From: Geotrypetes seraphini
Taxonomy: Eukaryota > Chordata > Amphibia > Gymnophiona > Dermophiidae
Length of the DNA: 64,000 bases
Direction of reading: 5' to 3'
Assembly (NCBI RefSeq): GCF_902459505.1
Contig: NC_047098.1
Location: 36,288,523 to 36,352,522 of the forward strand
In this document: positions 44,501 through 50,161 of the stretch, piece by piece
Numbering within the stretch: position 1 is the stretch's first letter
Layout: the number at the start of each line of letters is the position of its first letter
The notes under the pieces: generated by a model
Told to the model about the DNA's origin: nothing
Seen by the model: the letters and a program-made list of their open reading frames with translations, nothing else
Databases searched by the model: none
Program-made: the position numbers and the translations under genes

Positions 44501-46471
44501 CAGCTGCAGTCGTTTCTCTGCACAAAGCCATGGGAAGCCATATGCGCATCCATTGGCTGAGCCAGAAGCCTTCCCTCTGACATCAGAGAGGGAAGGCTTC
44601 TGGCTCAGTCGTGAGCCGCTCTCCACGGCTTTGTGTAGAGAAATGACTGTGGCTGGAAGGAGGAGGGAGCCAGCCAGAAGGTGGTAAACACTTGTCAGAG
44701 GAAGGCACATACTTGGGGCACAGAATGGAGGGAGAGAAAGAGGCGTGTTGGGACTCGGGCGGGAAGGCGCACAAACTTTGGACGAAGGAGGGAGGGGGCA
44801 TGAACTTGGGACACAGTTAGTTGAAGCTGGGAAACATTGGTCTACAGAACAAAAATGAGAATTTTTTACCAGTATCATATTATGCATATAACTCCTTTTT
44901 CAATATTTCAGATAGAAAGTGGGTACTTACGATTAATATATTAAAATAAAAGCTAAGTTAGATTGTGAGCTTGCTGCTACAGATAAGGAAAATAGTTAGT
45001 TTACTATTCAATGTATTGTAAATTGCTTGGGTGAATCTCTTCAAATAAATGATGAGCTCAGTCTTTCAGCACATTTTGTTACATCAGGGCAGAACAGCTA
45101 ATAGTATCATTAATGTTGATTTTTAATATACAATGTGCTGGTGTTTACTGCAAGGCTTTGAATAAGTTAGCTTCTGCACAAAACCCTTTTCCGCACACAT
45201 GTTGGGACCCCATAAGGTAGGAGTTGGAACCAGTCCAACATTTCTTCTTATCTTACTGAGAAATGTTGTGCGCTAATATGCCTAATGCTGTAACTTGACT
45301 TAGTTATTTTAGAGCAGGGGTCTCAAAGTCCCTCCTGGAGGGCTGCAATCCAGTTGGGTTTTCAGGATTTCCCCAATGAATATGCATGAGATCTATTTGC
45401 ATGCATTGCTTTCATTGTATGCTAATAGATCTCATGCATATTCATTGGGGAAATCCTGAAAACCCGACTGGATTGCGGCCCTCCAGGAGGGACTTTGAGA
45501 CCCCTGTTTTAGAGCAACAACAGCAAGATTTTGATCTACAAACCCATGATACTGTTGGACTGATTCTGCAGCGATTAGTGTCTTGGTATCTCTCCAAGCA
45601 TTTATGTAGTTTTCATACTTTGGAGAGTGGGGTGAGAGGAAGAAGGAATAGGCAGTTCCTGTTAGTGGTGGGGAAAGGGGAAACTGATTCTGTACTAGCA
45701 CCTGCAGTCTATTGAACCCCCCCCCCCCTTTGACTACCCTACTTTCTCTTAATTGGGGACTGCGTAAAACGTGGACCTTGTGGATTTTAACCGCACGCCC
45801 TTGAACATCTGCTCATCTCGGAGGTGAGCAGGATCTATGAGGTACGCGGGAGTTAAAACAAGAATCTCTGCGGGGTCAGCTAGGTCCGTGTTTTATCCCC
45901 TCCAGGTCCCAACCGCAAAGGGAAAAAAAATCAGCAAGTGGAGAAGTTAAAACACGGACCCCCACAGAACTAAAAGCGCATGGCCTTAAAAAGAAAGCAG
46001 CCTGCGGACCTCACGGATCCCGCGGGAAGGGTAAGATGAGGATGCATGGAGTGAGCGGTATCCGTGAGGTCCGCGGGAGTTAAAACGAGGATCGCTTTCT
46101 TTTTAAGGTGGTGTGGCAGCCATCCGCGAGGTCCGTCAGAGAGAAACTGAAATTGCAAACCGCAGCTGTCAAAACCAGAGGTAGGCAGATTTTTAAGGGC
46201 GTGGGGTCCCCGATTTACCCAGTCCCTCCTTATACACCCCGATCTCCCTCTCACCTCCCACGCAGGCCAGGGTCGCTTTGAAGCCGCAGCTCTCCATAAA
46301 CCGCTCCACCATCTTCTGCTCGTCGCTCTTCTGTGGGACGGGAACGAAGCCCAGGCCGCCAGGCTGTAGTTGCCGCGGGCGCCGCTGGTCACCCACCAAG
46401 TGCTGCAAGAGAACGCTGTACTGCAGCGGGGCCGGAGGCTCAACGGCCCCGCCGGGCTTGGACGCCGCCAT
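20459..46471 (-). CDS. TIMM22: TIMM22, mitochondrial inner-membrane carrier translocase channel (4 exons)
   Basis: Joining 46255-46471, 32522-32718, 22234-22306 and 20459-20535 on the minus strand gives 564 nt, a 187-residue protein plus stop (human is 194). Tim22 is the channel core of the TIM22 complex, which inserts carrier-type and TIM-type polytopic proteins into the mitochondrial inner membrane. Recognised blocks include LQYSVLLQHLVGD, FTAGIDTNVGFDPKDPY, KDMGQRGMSYAKNFAIVGA, FSCTECLVES and GCGGFAAFSAVIDYYLR. Hydrophobic segments lie at about residues 63-83, 118-136, 143-160 and 164-184. Cys62 and Cys134 correspond to the human disulfide pair Cys69 and Cys141. All introns have GT-AG ends and the frame is intact. 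The start is the Met at 46471: an in-frame ATG 11 codons upstream has no counterpart in the human protein. Confidence 0.96.
21594..22084. mobile_element. hAT element in TIMM22 intron 3
   Basis: The ends are CAGCAGTCTCAAACTC and GTTTGAGATCACTG. The 8-bp duplication CTCTAAGG is exact (21586-21593 and 22085-22092). Inside is a large inverted repeat around 'ctttctgcatgttgcactgc', with arms spanning about 21690-21870. Terminal motif and duplication fit the hAT Charlie-like group. Non-coding. Confidence 0.85.
22234..22306 (-). CDS. TIMM22: TIMM22 exon 3
   Basis: The exon follows ...TCTCTCCAAG and codes YRGKSDWKNSVISGCITGGAIGFR plus the first base of Ala. The donor is CGAG|GTGGGG, a weak but canonical GT. 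The 73-nt length gives phase 1 at its end, matching exon 4. Confidence 0.95.
22805..23145. repeat. DIRS-B left inverted terminal repeat (interrupted)
   Basis: The repeat is interrupted by the palindromic hAT MITE at 22918-23092. With that removed, it matches the reverse complement of 32275-32412 over about 130 bp. Confidence 0.75.
22918..23092. mobile_element. Palindromic hAT MITE in TIMM22 intron 2
   Basis: An exact 8-bp duplication ATCTACAG flanks it (22910-22917 and 23093-23100). The arms, including GTCCTCGAGGGCCGCAATCC and its mirror, are nearly perfect reverse complements of about 75 bp around a short loop near GCACTGCTTTC. The termini are CAGGG and CCCTG. It shares arm sequence with the element at 45315-45506. 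Transcribed within the intron, it would form a long RNA hairpin. Confidence 0.9.
23452..23530. repeat. DIRS-B internal complementary region
   Basis: GAGGTAAGAACCTAATCTT is the reverse complement of the left tip at about 22812-22830. It continues into GTGCAAAAAGAACATGAGGC, which matches the reverse complement of the right tip near 32380-32400. This is the same back-to-back tip arrangement as in family A. Confidence 0.7.
23590..24440 (-). pseudogene. DIRS-B tyrosine recombinase remnant
   Basis: Minus-strand readings give VTWNLNIVLRTL and LMNFTVKMVFLVAIAF upstream, then FLQKVVLAFHVNQEV, and a C-terminus with RAATWSTLHIFTTLY. These parallel the family A recombinase (VVWDLNVVLAQL, LTWKVIFLLALT, FLPKVVSDFHLNQ, KAATWSSVHTFTSHY). 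A hAT MITE (23716-23966) interrupts it. Broken fossil. Confidence 0.7.
23716..23966. mobile_element. hAT MITE, 'AATGACATGG' family, copy 2
   Basis: Flanked by ACTATTT at 23709-23715 and 23967-23973. The right end reads TTGTCCCCATGTCATTCTCT, matching the copies at 5260 and 36125. The left tip is worn. It lies inside the DIRS-B recombinase. Confidence 0.65.
24440..24600 (+). repeat. Probable Penelope-like element 3' fragment
   Basis: CCTTGATAAAGAACTGCGAA followed by ACGCGTTGGC resembles a worn hammerhead-type core (CTGATGA...GAAAC with a self-complementary ACGCGT), as found in Penelope-like terminal regions. It is followed by 'gcattattgcaatgctggag'. No coding region adjoins it. Low confidence without comparison. 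Confidence 0.35.
24601..25184. other. Intron 2 sequence, no gene recognised
   Basis: AT-rich intronic DNA. I see no element ends or coding signal I can support. Confidence 0.4.
25185..25410 (-). pseudogene. Possible DIRS-B RNase H fragment
   Basis: The minus-strand reading IAWGAFLWEFNLPVYQALE resembles the DIRS RNase H block AWGAHLDGL and sits in the expected place within DIRS-B, upstream of the recombinase in coding order. A poly-G run near 25271 interrupts it. Only a short match, so tentative. Confidence 0.35.
25422..25569 (-). repeat. L2-like LINE 3' tail (target of the L1 insertion)
   Basis: On plus it reads AATAATAATAACTTTATTTT, 'tataccacagtaccac' and AGAGCGGTTTACAA, the reverse complement of an L2-type 3' UTR ending in TTATTA units. 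The element is cut at 25569 by the L1 insertion and continues at 31107. Confidence 0.7.
25555..25569. repeat. 15-bp target-site duplication, 5' copy
   Basis: AAACAGCGAAGAACA is repeated exactly at 31092-31106, flanking the L1-like element. Confidence 0.9.
25684..26568 (+). CDS. L1-like ORF1 protein (coiled coil, RRM, C-terminal domain)
   Basis: The frame is open from 25684; the likely start is the ATG at 25702 (MDRFLSS) or the later MATRTTKK. The protein has a basic, disordered N-terminus, then a coiled coil (from about IQPGMDRLSDQLSNIENLL to QAERLEDLENRSR). The RRM starts at NLRFLGIPE, and a C-terminal domain with RVHRLGREQAR and RIFQDYSAALTERRK follows. This order is that of L1 ORF1p, which forms trimers and binds element RNA. 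No break was seen. Confidence 0.85.
   Translation: MWCGVRMDRFLSSPASPMATRTTKKDRDRPQLSADKMAPAPSSAIHQIAPEALAALTTAVTAAIQPGMDRLSDQLSNIENLLTETTRRTTVLETRVSGLEDTQRTQGTTLQELQALTKKQAERLEDLENRSRKSNLRFLGIPETVPGPKLLQVLEVWLTNTFALRESLGPIRLERVHRLGREQAREARLRMVIAKVLNYNHKVEILCKYKQLREDLKFEDSEVRIFQDYSAALTERRKLFYPLCSSLAEKKIRFLFLYLATLYIQYQGQWQVFDSAVEAATFMNTQVLFQADLT
26569..27160 (+). other. Spacer between L1-like ORF1 and ORF2
   Basis: About 590 bp without a convincing reading frame, with a G-rich run near 26925-26965. Such long spacers occur in some Tx1/L1-like elements. Confidence 0.5.
27161..30967 (+). pseudogene. L1-like ORF2: endonuclease, reverse transcriptase and Cys-rich C-terminus
   Basis: One frame runs for about 1268 codons with three in-frame stops and no frameshift: TAA at 27596, TGA at 27620 and TAG at 30173. 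Each is one transition from CAA, CGA or CAG. The expected start Met is ATA at 27164 (IANTLRLVSWN). Endonuclease motifs: ACLQETRL, LNVYAPN, a damaged DFN block, SRIDYIL and SDHALIWID. RT motifs: SAPGPDGFTAEFYK, SYRPISLLNVDIKILSK, LLSLDAAQAFDQVNW, GTRKGCPLSPLLF and AFADDLLFT. The C-terminus has CPKCDQAHASLGHMLWTC, a CCHC-type knuckle. Wording of the RT blocks fits the Tx1/L1 group. Non-functional as it stands, but barely decayed. Confidence 0.9.
31092..31106. repeat. 15-bp target-site duplication, 3' copy
   Basis: AAACAGCGAAGAACA, exact match to 25555-25569, directly after the A-rich tail. Confidence 0.9.
31107..32020 (-). pseudogene. L2-like LINE, RT C-terminal part
   Basis: The minus strand is open over 227 codons (31244-31927): TKILGVILDRCLTFEDH, LDYCNIYMG, LRLIQNTAVRLIYG, YYRKLHWLPIEARVIFKF and SFRKSLKSFLYDKF. 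This is the RT C-terminal and thumb-like block of L2/CR1-group LINEs. Upstream, to about 32020, the motif CKTELFLGFNP-like text continues with a stop. It forms one element with 25422-25569. Only the 3' third of the LINE is present. An (AT)n run lies near 31149-31166. Confidence 0.8.
32035..32240 (+). repeat. LINE 3' tail fragment ('ctatagcgctaccagacg' type)
   Basis: ATTATTATTAAATATTTC then TATAGCGCTACCAGACG and GAAAGAGCTTACAATCTAA. A diverged relative is at 48015-48115. Probably a non-LTR 3' UTR; the family is not fixed. Confidence 0.5.
32275..32412. repeat. DIRS-B right inverted terminal repeat
   Basis: Contains GGGGACTGCCCATTGACAAA, CTCGTGGGTAGAGCTGAATA and GTCAAGACTCATGTTCC, the reverse complement of the left repeat at 22840-23145 minus its hAT insertion. 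It marks the upstream (5') end of the remnant in coding orientation. Confidence 0.75.
32522..32718 (-). CDS. TIMM22: TIMM22 exon 2
   Basis: After the acceptor ...TTGTTTTAG the exon codes FVLGGAFGVFTAGIDTNVG, FDPKDPYKTPTAKEVLKDM and GQRGMSYAKNFAIVGAVF, ending SCTECLVES. The donor is GTAAGTAAGG. The 197-nt length completes the Gly codon split with exon 1. It contains the conserved intermembrane-space loop and the cysteine that pairs across the channel. Confidence 0.96.
32719..33263. other. TIMM22 intron 1, proximal to exon 2
   Basis: Unremarkable intron sequence. No element ends or coding signal recognised. Confidence 0.4.
33484..33614. mobile_element. Palindromic MITE nested in the hAT element
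   Basis: 'ctttttactaaaccacgata' at the left is mirrored by 'gcggtttagtaaaagggga' at the right, and the arms GAGCGCAGGGAGC and GCTCCCTGCGCT pair. Same family as 7135-7257. Confidence 0.7.
33690..33960. repeat. Pyrimidine-rich low-complexity tract
   Basis: The plus strand is almost all C and T in runs such as CTTCCTCTTCCCTGCCC. This composition creates long spurious reading frames on both strands. It lies inside the hAT element. Confidence 0.8.
34600..34678. repeat. GC-rich perfect-type hairpin
   Basis: GGTCTCTCCTGGGGGCAGGG and CTGAGGCACATGG pair with CCATGTGCCTCAG and CCGCCCCCAGGAGAGACC across a 10-base loop. Arms of about 34 bp with one or two mismatches. Confidence 0.85.
34680..35303. mobile_element. 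GC-rich non-autonomous DNA-transposon remnant
   Basis: The right end GTTGTGTGAGGCACCACTG followed by TA looks like a mariner/Tigger-type terminus. The preceding text repeats 'gaagttcgttgt' and 'aaagttcgttgtgcg'. The left end was not found. It also holds a minisatellite (34960-35150). Confidence 0.4.
34960..35150. repeat. Minisatellite, about three diverged 55-60 bp units
   Basis: Units begin near GGCAGGAGGGCCTGGGATCC, GGCCAGGAGGACTTGGGCTC and GGCAAGAGGGCTTGGGCTCC. The last two share CCCGAT..TGTCGGGGAGT. GC-rich; no real gene despite long frames. Confidence 0.6.
35321..35903 (+). mobile_element. LTR-like fossil fragment, left part
   Basis: It starts TGTCACAGGGT after an (AT)n run, the same opening as the solo LTR at 7681, and has a similar style. 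It is cut at 35903 by DIRS-A copy 2 and may resume at 42233-42440. No clear right LTR end was found, so the family and extent are uncertain. Broken fossil. Confidence 0.45.
35904..36115. repeat. DIRS-A copy 2 left inverted terminal repeat
   Basis: Begins AAAAGCACAGTTACTTACCG and mirrors 42048-42232. A hAT MITE lies immediately inside it. Confidence 0.85.
36125..36391. mobile_element. hAT MITE, 'AATGACATGG' family, copy 3
   Basis: The ends TAGAGAATGACACGGTGAC and GTCACCATGTCATTCTCTA are inverted. The 8-bp duplication ATAGCTAG is exact (36117-36124 and 36392-36399). Best-preserved copy of the family in this window, nested in DIRS-A copy 2. Confidence 0.9.
36435..36535. repeat. DIRS-A copy 2 internal complementary region
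   Basis: As in copy 1, CCTGTTACGGTAAGTAACTG (reverse complement of the left tip) is followed directly by TTATCCCAGGACAAGCAGGC (reverse complement of the right tip). Confidence 0.85.
36520..39575 (-). pseudogene. DIRS-A copy 2 RT, RNase H and recombinase region
   Basis: Motifs parallel copy 1: LDLKEAYTRVPIHP, LPFGLASSPRVF and PYLDDWLI for RT; TTDSSAYAWGAHLDGL and LVRTDNQVA for RNase H; SARRVSELQALVADPPF for the recombinase. The recombinase is interrupted by a piggyBac MITE. Broken fossil. Confidence 0.85.
37309..37649. mobile_element. piggyBac MITE, copy 1
   Basis: The ends CCCTTTCAGGACCATAAGG and CCTTGGTCCTGAAAGGG share the terminal repeat CCCTTTCAGGACC. TTAA flanks both ends (37305-37308 and 37650-37653), the piggyBac hallmark. 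341 bp, non-coding, AT-rich. Inverted and almost identical to 49419-49758. Confidence 0.92.
40040..41910 (-). pseudogene. DIRS-A copy 2 Gag-like region
   Basis: The Cys-rich N-terminal block (KKCSQCGWLL, HRWCILC) lies near 41760-41850. A Ser/Pro-rich linker follows, then the Gag core with VESSLKKSHPSKVSA, DKFGRHMHQNSMM and FAVAMRRLAWL. Same layout as copy 1. Fossil. Confidence 0.7.
42048..42232. repeat. DIRS-A copy 2 right inverted terminal repeat
   Basis: Reverse complement of 35904-36115, ending TCTCCTGGGATAA. Confidence 0.85.
42233..42440 (+). mobile_element. LTR-like fossil fragment, possible right part
   Basis: Follows the DIRS insertion and resembles in style the middle of the solo LTR at 7681-8750 ('gaaactgattgtgtttgaac'). 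No clear LTR end seen. Tentative continuation of 35321-35903. Confidence 0.3.
42441..43345. other. Intron 1 sequence, no gene recognised
   Basis: Contains poly-T near 42883 and what may be the right end of a CAGTGG-type hAT element (CCTAGGATACACCACTG near 43081-43097). No coding signal. Confidence 0.4.
43350..43475 (+). repeat. CR1 LINE fragment
   Basis: GAACAAGTTCCAGAGGATGT and GGTTTGGACAAGTTCCTG code the CR1 C-terminal block FPEDV...GFKNGLDKFL. Short degraded piece. Confidence 0.6.
43476..44330. other. Intron 1 sequence, no gene recognised
   Basis: No element ends or coding signal I can support. Confidence 0.4.
44333..44830. mobile_element. Mariner/Tigger-type MITE with large internal palindrome
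   Basis: The left end is TA-TAGGCAGTCCCCTTTTTAC, like the terminus of the better preserved element at 59879-60214. Two long arms centred on CTCTGACATCAGAGAGG at about 44580 mirror each other ('ggaggagggagccagccaga' against 'ctggccagctccctcctcc'). The right terminus was not found. The palindrome produces long spurious reading frames. Confidence 0.6.
44950..45055 (+). repeat. SINE 3' half
   Basis: TTAGATTGTGAGCTTGCTGC through ATTGTAAATTGCTTGGGTGA resembles the 3' half of the CORE-SINE type at 4340-5040. Short and diverged. Confidence 0.4.
45315..45506. mobile_element. Palindromic hAT MITE in TIMM22 intron 1
   Basis: The exact 8-bp duplication TTTTAGAG flanks it (45307-45314 and 45507-45514). 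The termini are CAGGGGTCTCAAAGTCCC and GGGACTTTGAGACCCCTG. The arms are nearly perfect reverse complements of about 85 bp. Shares arms with 22918-23092. Confidence 0.92.
46255..46471 (-). CDS. TIMM22: TIMM22 exon 1 (coding part)
   Basis: Codes MAASKPGGAVEPPAPLQYSV, LLQHLVGDQRRPRQLQP, KSDEQKMVERFMESCGFKAT and LACVG plus one base of Gly. The donor is GGAG|GTGAGAGG. The N-terminus is short and disordered as in other vertebrate Tim22, with no cleavable presequence. The splice phase matches exon 2. Confidence 0.96.
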
Positions 46472-46700
46472 GACAGACCCAGCCGGAACGCACGCCCACG
46501 GCACGTGACAGGAAGACTAGTCCTCCCATCACGCCCCGCGCCGGATGTCGGAGGGTCTGTAACTAGCACGACGACTACAACTCCCATAATGCCCGTAAAG
46601 GCGCCTGAAGCTTGTACTGTACAGTAGTTTGTCTGCCCTTGGGCTGGGCAGGCCGTGCACACATGCTCCGCCCCTTCCCAGGAGGGGGCGGAGCGCTTTC
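46472..46700 (-). promoter_or_regulatory. TIMM22 promoter region
   Basis: GC- and CpG-rich. It has an E-box CACGTG at 46502-46507. A ZNF143/THAP11-type motif ACTACAACTCCCATAATGCC is at 46574-46593, with a weaker relative ACTAGTCCTCCCATCACGCC at 46516-46535. GC boxes (CCGCCCC and GGGGGCGG) are at about 46670-46691. No TATA box. This arrangement is common in housekeeping and nuclear-encoded mitochondrial genes. The transcription start is not determined. Confidence 0.65.
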
Positions 46701-48010
46701 CCAGGTTGTGGGAGGGAGGCGGGGCTGCAGGTTCTGAGAGAGGGTTTACAGGTGTGGAGGAAAGGTGAAAAGCATCTTTGCAGCATCGTCATCTTACTGT
46801 CCCTGGCTGGGGTTCATCAGCTATCCATCACTGCCGATCATCTTCGAGTGGCTATTAAAAGAAGTGTGGGCAGACAGTTGTCATTTCTGCAAATGCAAAA
46901 AATGCAGCTAGCAGGTAAAGCACTACATCGTTCGTGTTTGCGCAGCAATCTTACGTGAATAATATGTAGAGAGAAACGGTTACAGTTAATGGCTTCTAGC
47001 AGAAATTAAGGAAATAATTTGTTCTGCTTATATTGCAAAGGTCTCAAGGACTTTTGTTAGACACACTGCATCAGAGCTCGCGCAGATTGTTTTTGAACCA
47101 TATTCATGAAGTGCTAAATACATTTAGCTCGGAAAAGCAATATCACCATATCTAGATTCTGTTCTGAAATGCCAGCTCAGCACGAGGGATTCCAAATACA
47201 GTACCTGCTTTTGTATTGTACACGGAGATGAATTTATGAAAAAAAACGTAGGTATTAACATTCACCCTATGCCAACCGTACTGAATGAGCAAAGTTAACC
47301 AAATGCAACCTTTAGAATATTACTATTCTCCGGAAATGAAAGACTTGCATGATTTCATAAGATAGTAATTCATATTTATGTGTTAATTCTAATGTACTGG
47401 CTTGCATTTTAATACTACATCGATATAATGTGCACCTGTTGACTCCGTTTTCAATGGCCTCAAAGCGTAGGGGCATTTGAAGTGTCGGGGTTTCTTCTCT
47501 CTGGCTGTATGACCCGCTAGCGTAGCCAGACTTGACGTATTGGGTAGCAATTCGGTATTTTTTCCTCGCCCCGCCCAACTTGCAGGTATTTTACCAGCAG
47601 CCCCGGGGATTTTCCCTCTGCCGCGTCCCGCCCATGGGGCAGGAGGAAGTTGCCTCCGCTACTTTATCTCATTGTGCCTTCAAGATCAGAGTGAATAAGA
47701 GGTATTTGTCTTAAACTGGATTTTCTAATCAATAAATTTAAGACTGGATTAATGCTTTTAAAGATTTGAGTTCCTTGGATTTTTGTGTTTAATAAATGTT
47801 CACGTGAACACTATTTAAACGCTAGGCATGAATTGTTAGCTTTCACTTATTGATTTTAAAAAAAAAGTCAGACTTGCCATTAGAAAGCAGTTTGAGCTAA
47901 TCAAGTGTTAACTTTAACTAGACACAGTTGAAAAGTTGGGTGGATTTTTTTTAAGGGTTATCTATCTCCTCATGTATACCCAGTTAAGCTGGGATGGCTC
48001 AAACTGCTCT
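46701..48010. other. Upstream flank, no gene recognised
   Basis: No exon of a divergent neighbour (NXN by human synteny) could be recognised. GCGTAGCCAGACTTGACGTA at about 47519 looks like the worn left end of a CAGTGG-type hAT element. Confidence 0.4.
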
Positions 48011-48014
48011 GTGT

Positions 48015-48115
48015 TGGGGGTTCTTAAAAATACTAATACTTATTTATCATTTCTGCAGTGTTGTAAGAGACAATCCCTGCTCTAGAACTTACAGTCTAAT
48101 CAAAACAGGCAAATG
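48015..48115 (+). repeat. LINE 3' tail fragment
   Basis: ACAATCCCTGCTCTAGAACT and TACAGTCTAATCAAAACAGG resemble 32035-32240. Short, diverged. Confidence 0.4.
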
Positions 48116-48399
48116 GGACAGAAAATATTTAGTATTCATCATCTTACAATGCAAGCTGTTAATACAATGTATTGTGCATATATCTATATAAGTAAGTGTT
48201 TGCCTGTCAAGGCCATCAATTTACTGCTTGCAACAGGTACTTTTAGCATTTTCTGTTCACAAGGATTGTTAGGTATACAGTATATGTGAGTGATGTCGTC
48301 CAACACCACCAGAATGAAATTGCTCTCTCAGAGCTCAGAAATGAGTGCATGCAACATCTCCTCAGTTTTGATTTTTTGTCGCTTAGACAGAAGTGAAAC

Positions 48400-48475
48400 A
48401 AACATAGATGATGGCAGATAAAGAGCCGAATGGTCCATCCAGTCTGCCCTACCTGATTCAATTTAAAAAGTTTTT
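48400..48475 (-). repeat. CR1 3' fragment
   Basis: GATGGCAGATAAAGAGCCGA followed by ATGGTCCATCCAGTCTGCCC, the reverse-complement CR1 3' UTR. The same text occurs at 51905-51955. Confidence 0.6.
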
Positions 48476-48655
48476 TTCCCCATTTGTCATCATGTTAGCC
48501 TGAAAATCAAGATATCTCTGCCTGAAATGTAGCAGGAAAAGTCAATCTCAATACAGTAAGAATCTCAATGCCATAACAGTGTACCTCTTCATAGGTGCCT
48601 ATTTCCTAGAAAGAAATCTAGGTGCATACTTCTCCTTTCTAGAATAGCAGGTGAA

Positions 48656-48954
48656 CAGTGGTGTAGTAAGAGGTGGACCGCCGTGGGTGCCATCTTGGTG
48701 GGGGCGCCAGCACCCCCCATCCCTCTTTAAATCTTCACTAGCGCAAACAACTTCTCGGGCCTGCTGCTTGTGTTGGCCCGGCTCCCCTCTGAAATCACTT
48801 CCGGGTCGCAGGGCCAGGAAGTGATACAAGAGGCAAAGCCAACACCGGCAGGCCAAAGATTTAATGAGGTACGGGTGGGGAGGGCACAAGTGTGTATGTG
48901 TGGTGAGTGGGGCGCGCCACAACCACGAGCACTTCTACCCTTGCTACGTCACTG
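48656..48954. mobile_element. hAT MITE, CAGTGGTGTAG family
   Basis: The ends CAGTGGTGTAGTAAGAGG and TTGCTACGTCACTG are inverted; the exact 8-bp duplication is CAGGTGAA (48648-48655 and 48955-48962). Non-coding, 299 bp. Confidence 0.85.
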
Positions 48955-49193
48955 CAGGTGAAATAAATGCCTGTAATTTAGGTGTACTTACACCAAAATG
49001 CTACAGATACACACAGGCATAACTTACAGAATCTTCAAAGTTCTTTGTAGTTGTCTACCTGTAATATATGAGCATATTTAGGTGAAATGTTGGTATTTAT
49101 GCATGTATGAACATTTATGTGAATATGCCATTCTTCTTGTTATCTACATGTGCAATTAACATATAAATGGAGGTATACACTTTGTGCCTTGGT

Positions 49194-49892
49194 CAGTGGT
49201 GTAGCGAGGGTGAGGCGTCTGGGGTGGTAGTGCCCCTCCCCTGCCCTCATCTGCACCCCCCCCCCTTCCCTTACCCTGTACCTCTAGTTGTTCACCACGG
49301 CGGGCAACAAGAACATCAACGTGCACCTCATGACCCCATCATCTCTCCTACTGACATTACTTCCTGTGCACAGCACCTGGAAGTGACGTCGGTGGGAGAG
49401 ACAACATGGTCTCAGTAGCCCTTTCAGGACCAAGGGACATATTTGTCCCATAACTTTAAAATCCTATAAATTTTGATTGGGATAGTCTACAGTTCTAAAT
49501 TTGATATGTACGGATTCCATATGATACTGCCTTTATGTAAACAAACTGGTTCCGACATTCATTCATTAGCGTCGTTGCCAGATTGACGAGAAGATTCACT
49601 TGCCACACTGTCCATAAGCCAGAAGTTAGATTTTTTAAATAAAAATAATGATATTTCACAAAAAAAATCAATTTTTTGGCATCTGCAAGCCCTTTTTACC
49701 ATAAAAATGTCGTCAAAACCACAAAAATTGGCCTACGATCCTTATGGTCCTGAAAGGGTTAAAGGGAGCACATTAAAGTTTTTGCTCGCAGCGGTGAATG
49801 ACTAGAGGTACGGGGGAAAGGAGGGGCTGCCGTGCCCCATCAACATGGTGCCTGGGATGGACTGCCCCCCCCCTCCCCTTACTGCATCCTCG
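49194..49892. mobile_element. hAT MITE, CAGTGG family, hosting a piggyBac MITE
   Basis: The left end is CAGTGGTGTAGCGAGGGTGA; the right end near CCCCTTACTGCATCC is worn, so the boundary is approximate. Possible flanks are GCCTTGGT and TTCTTGGT. A piggyBac MITE occupies 49419-49758. Confidence 0.55.
49419..49758. mobile_element. piggyBac MITE, copy 2 (inverted)
   Basis: Reverse-complement orientation of 37309-37649, differing at only about four or five of 340 positions by eye. The right flank is TTAA (49759-49762); the left flank reads GTAG, a changed TTAA. Confidence 0.9.
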
Positions 49893-49970
49893 TTCTTGGT
49901 CCTGACCATGACCAAAAGGACTAAGTATTGTGCTCAGATGTCGCCAAGAATATGAAGGGATCATCTAAAC

Positions 49971-50153
49971 CAGTGTTTTTTCCAGCTAGTTCTCACAGAC
50001 CACCTGGCCAGTTCTGTTTTCAGGATAACTACAAACGAATATGCATGAGAGATTTGCATACCAAACCGGCAGTGTATGCAAATCTCTCTCTCTCATTCAT
50101 TGTGTAAACATGACTGGTCAGGTAGTCCCTGAGGACTGGGTTGTAAACCACTG
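49971..50153. mobile_element. hAT MITE with 8-bp duplication
   Basis: ATCTAAAC flanks both ends exactly (49963-49970 and 50154-50161). The ends are CAGTGTTTTTTCCAGC and GGTTGTAAACCACTG. The interior carries the 'aatatgcatgagag' and 'tatgcaaatctc' mirror of the palindromic MITE group but is more diverged. Confidence 0.85.
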
Positions 50154-50161
50154 ATCTAAAC

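Noticed and set aside
44378-44887. A 169-codon minus-strand frame
   Set aside because: The region is a large palindromic MITE and the frame mirrors itself across the palindrome.
20459-46471. TIMM22 as a processed pseudogene
   Set aside because: Introns with GT-AG ends separate the exons and the reading frame is intact.
46472-46504. Upstream in-frame ATG for TIMM22, adding 11 residues
   Set aside because: The added residues (MPWACVPAGSV) have no counterpart in human TIMM22, whose N-terminus aligns with the Met at 46471.
46629-46958. A 109-codon plus-strand frame as a first exon of NXN
   Set aside because: The translation does not resemble nucleoredoxin; synteny alone does not support the call.
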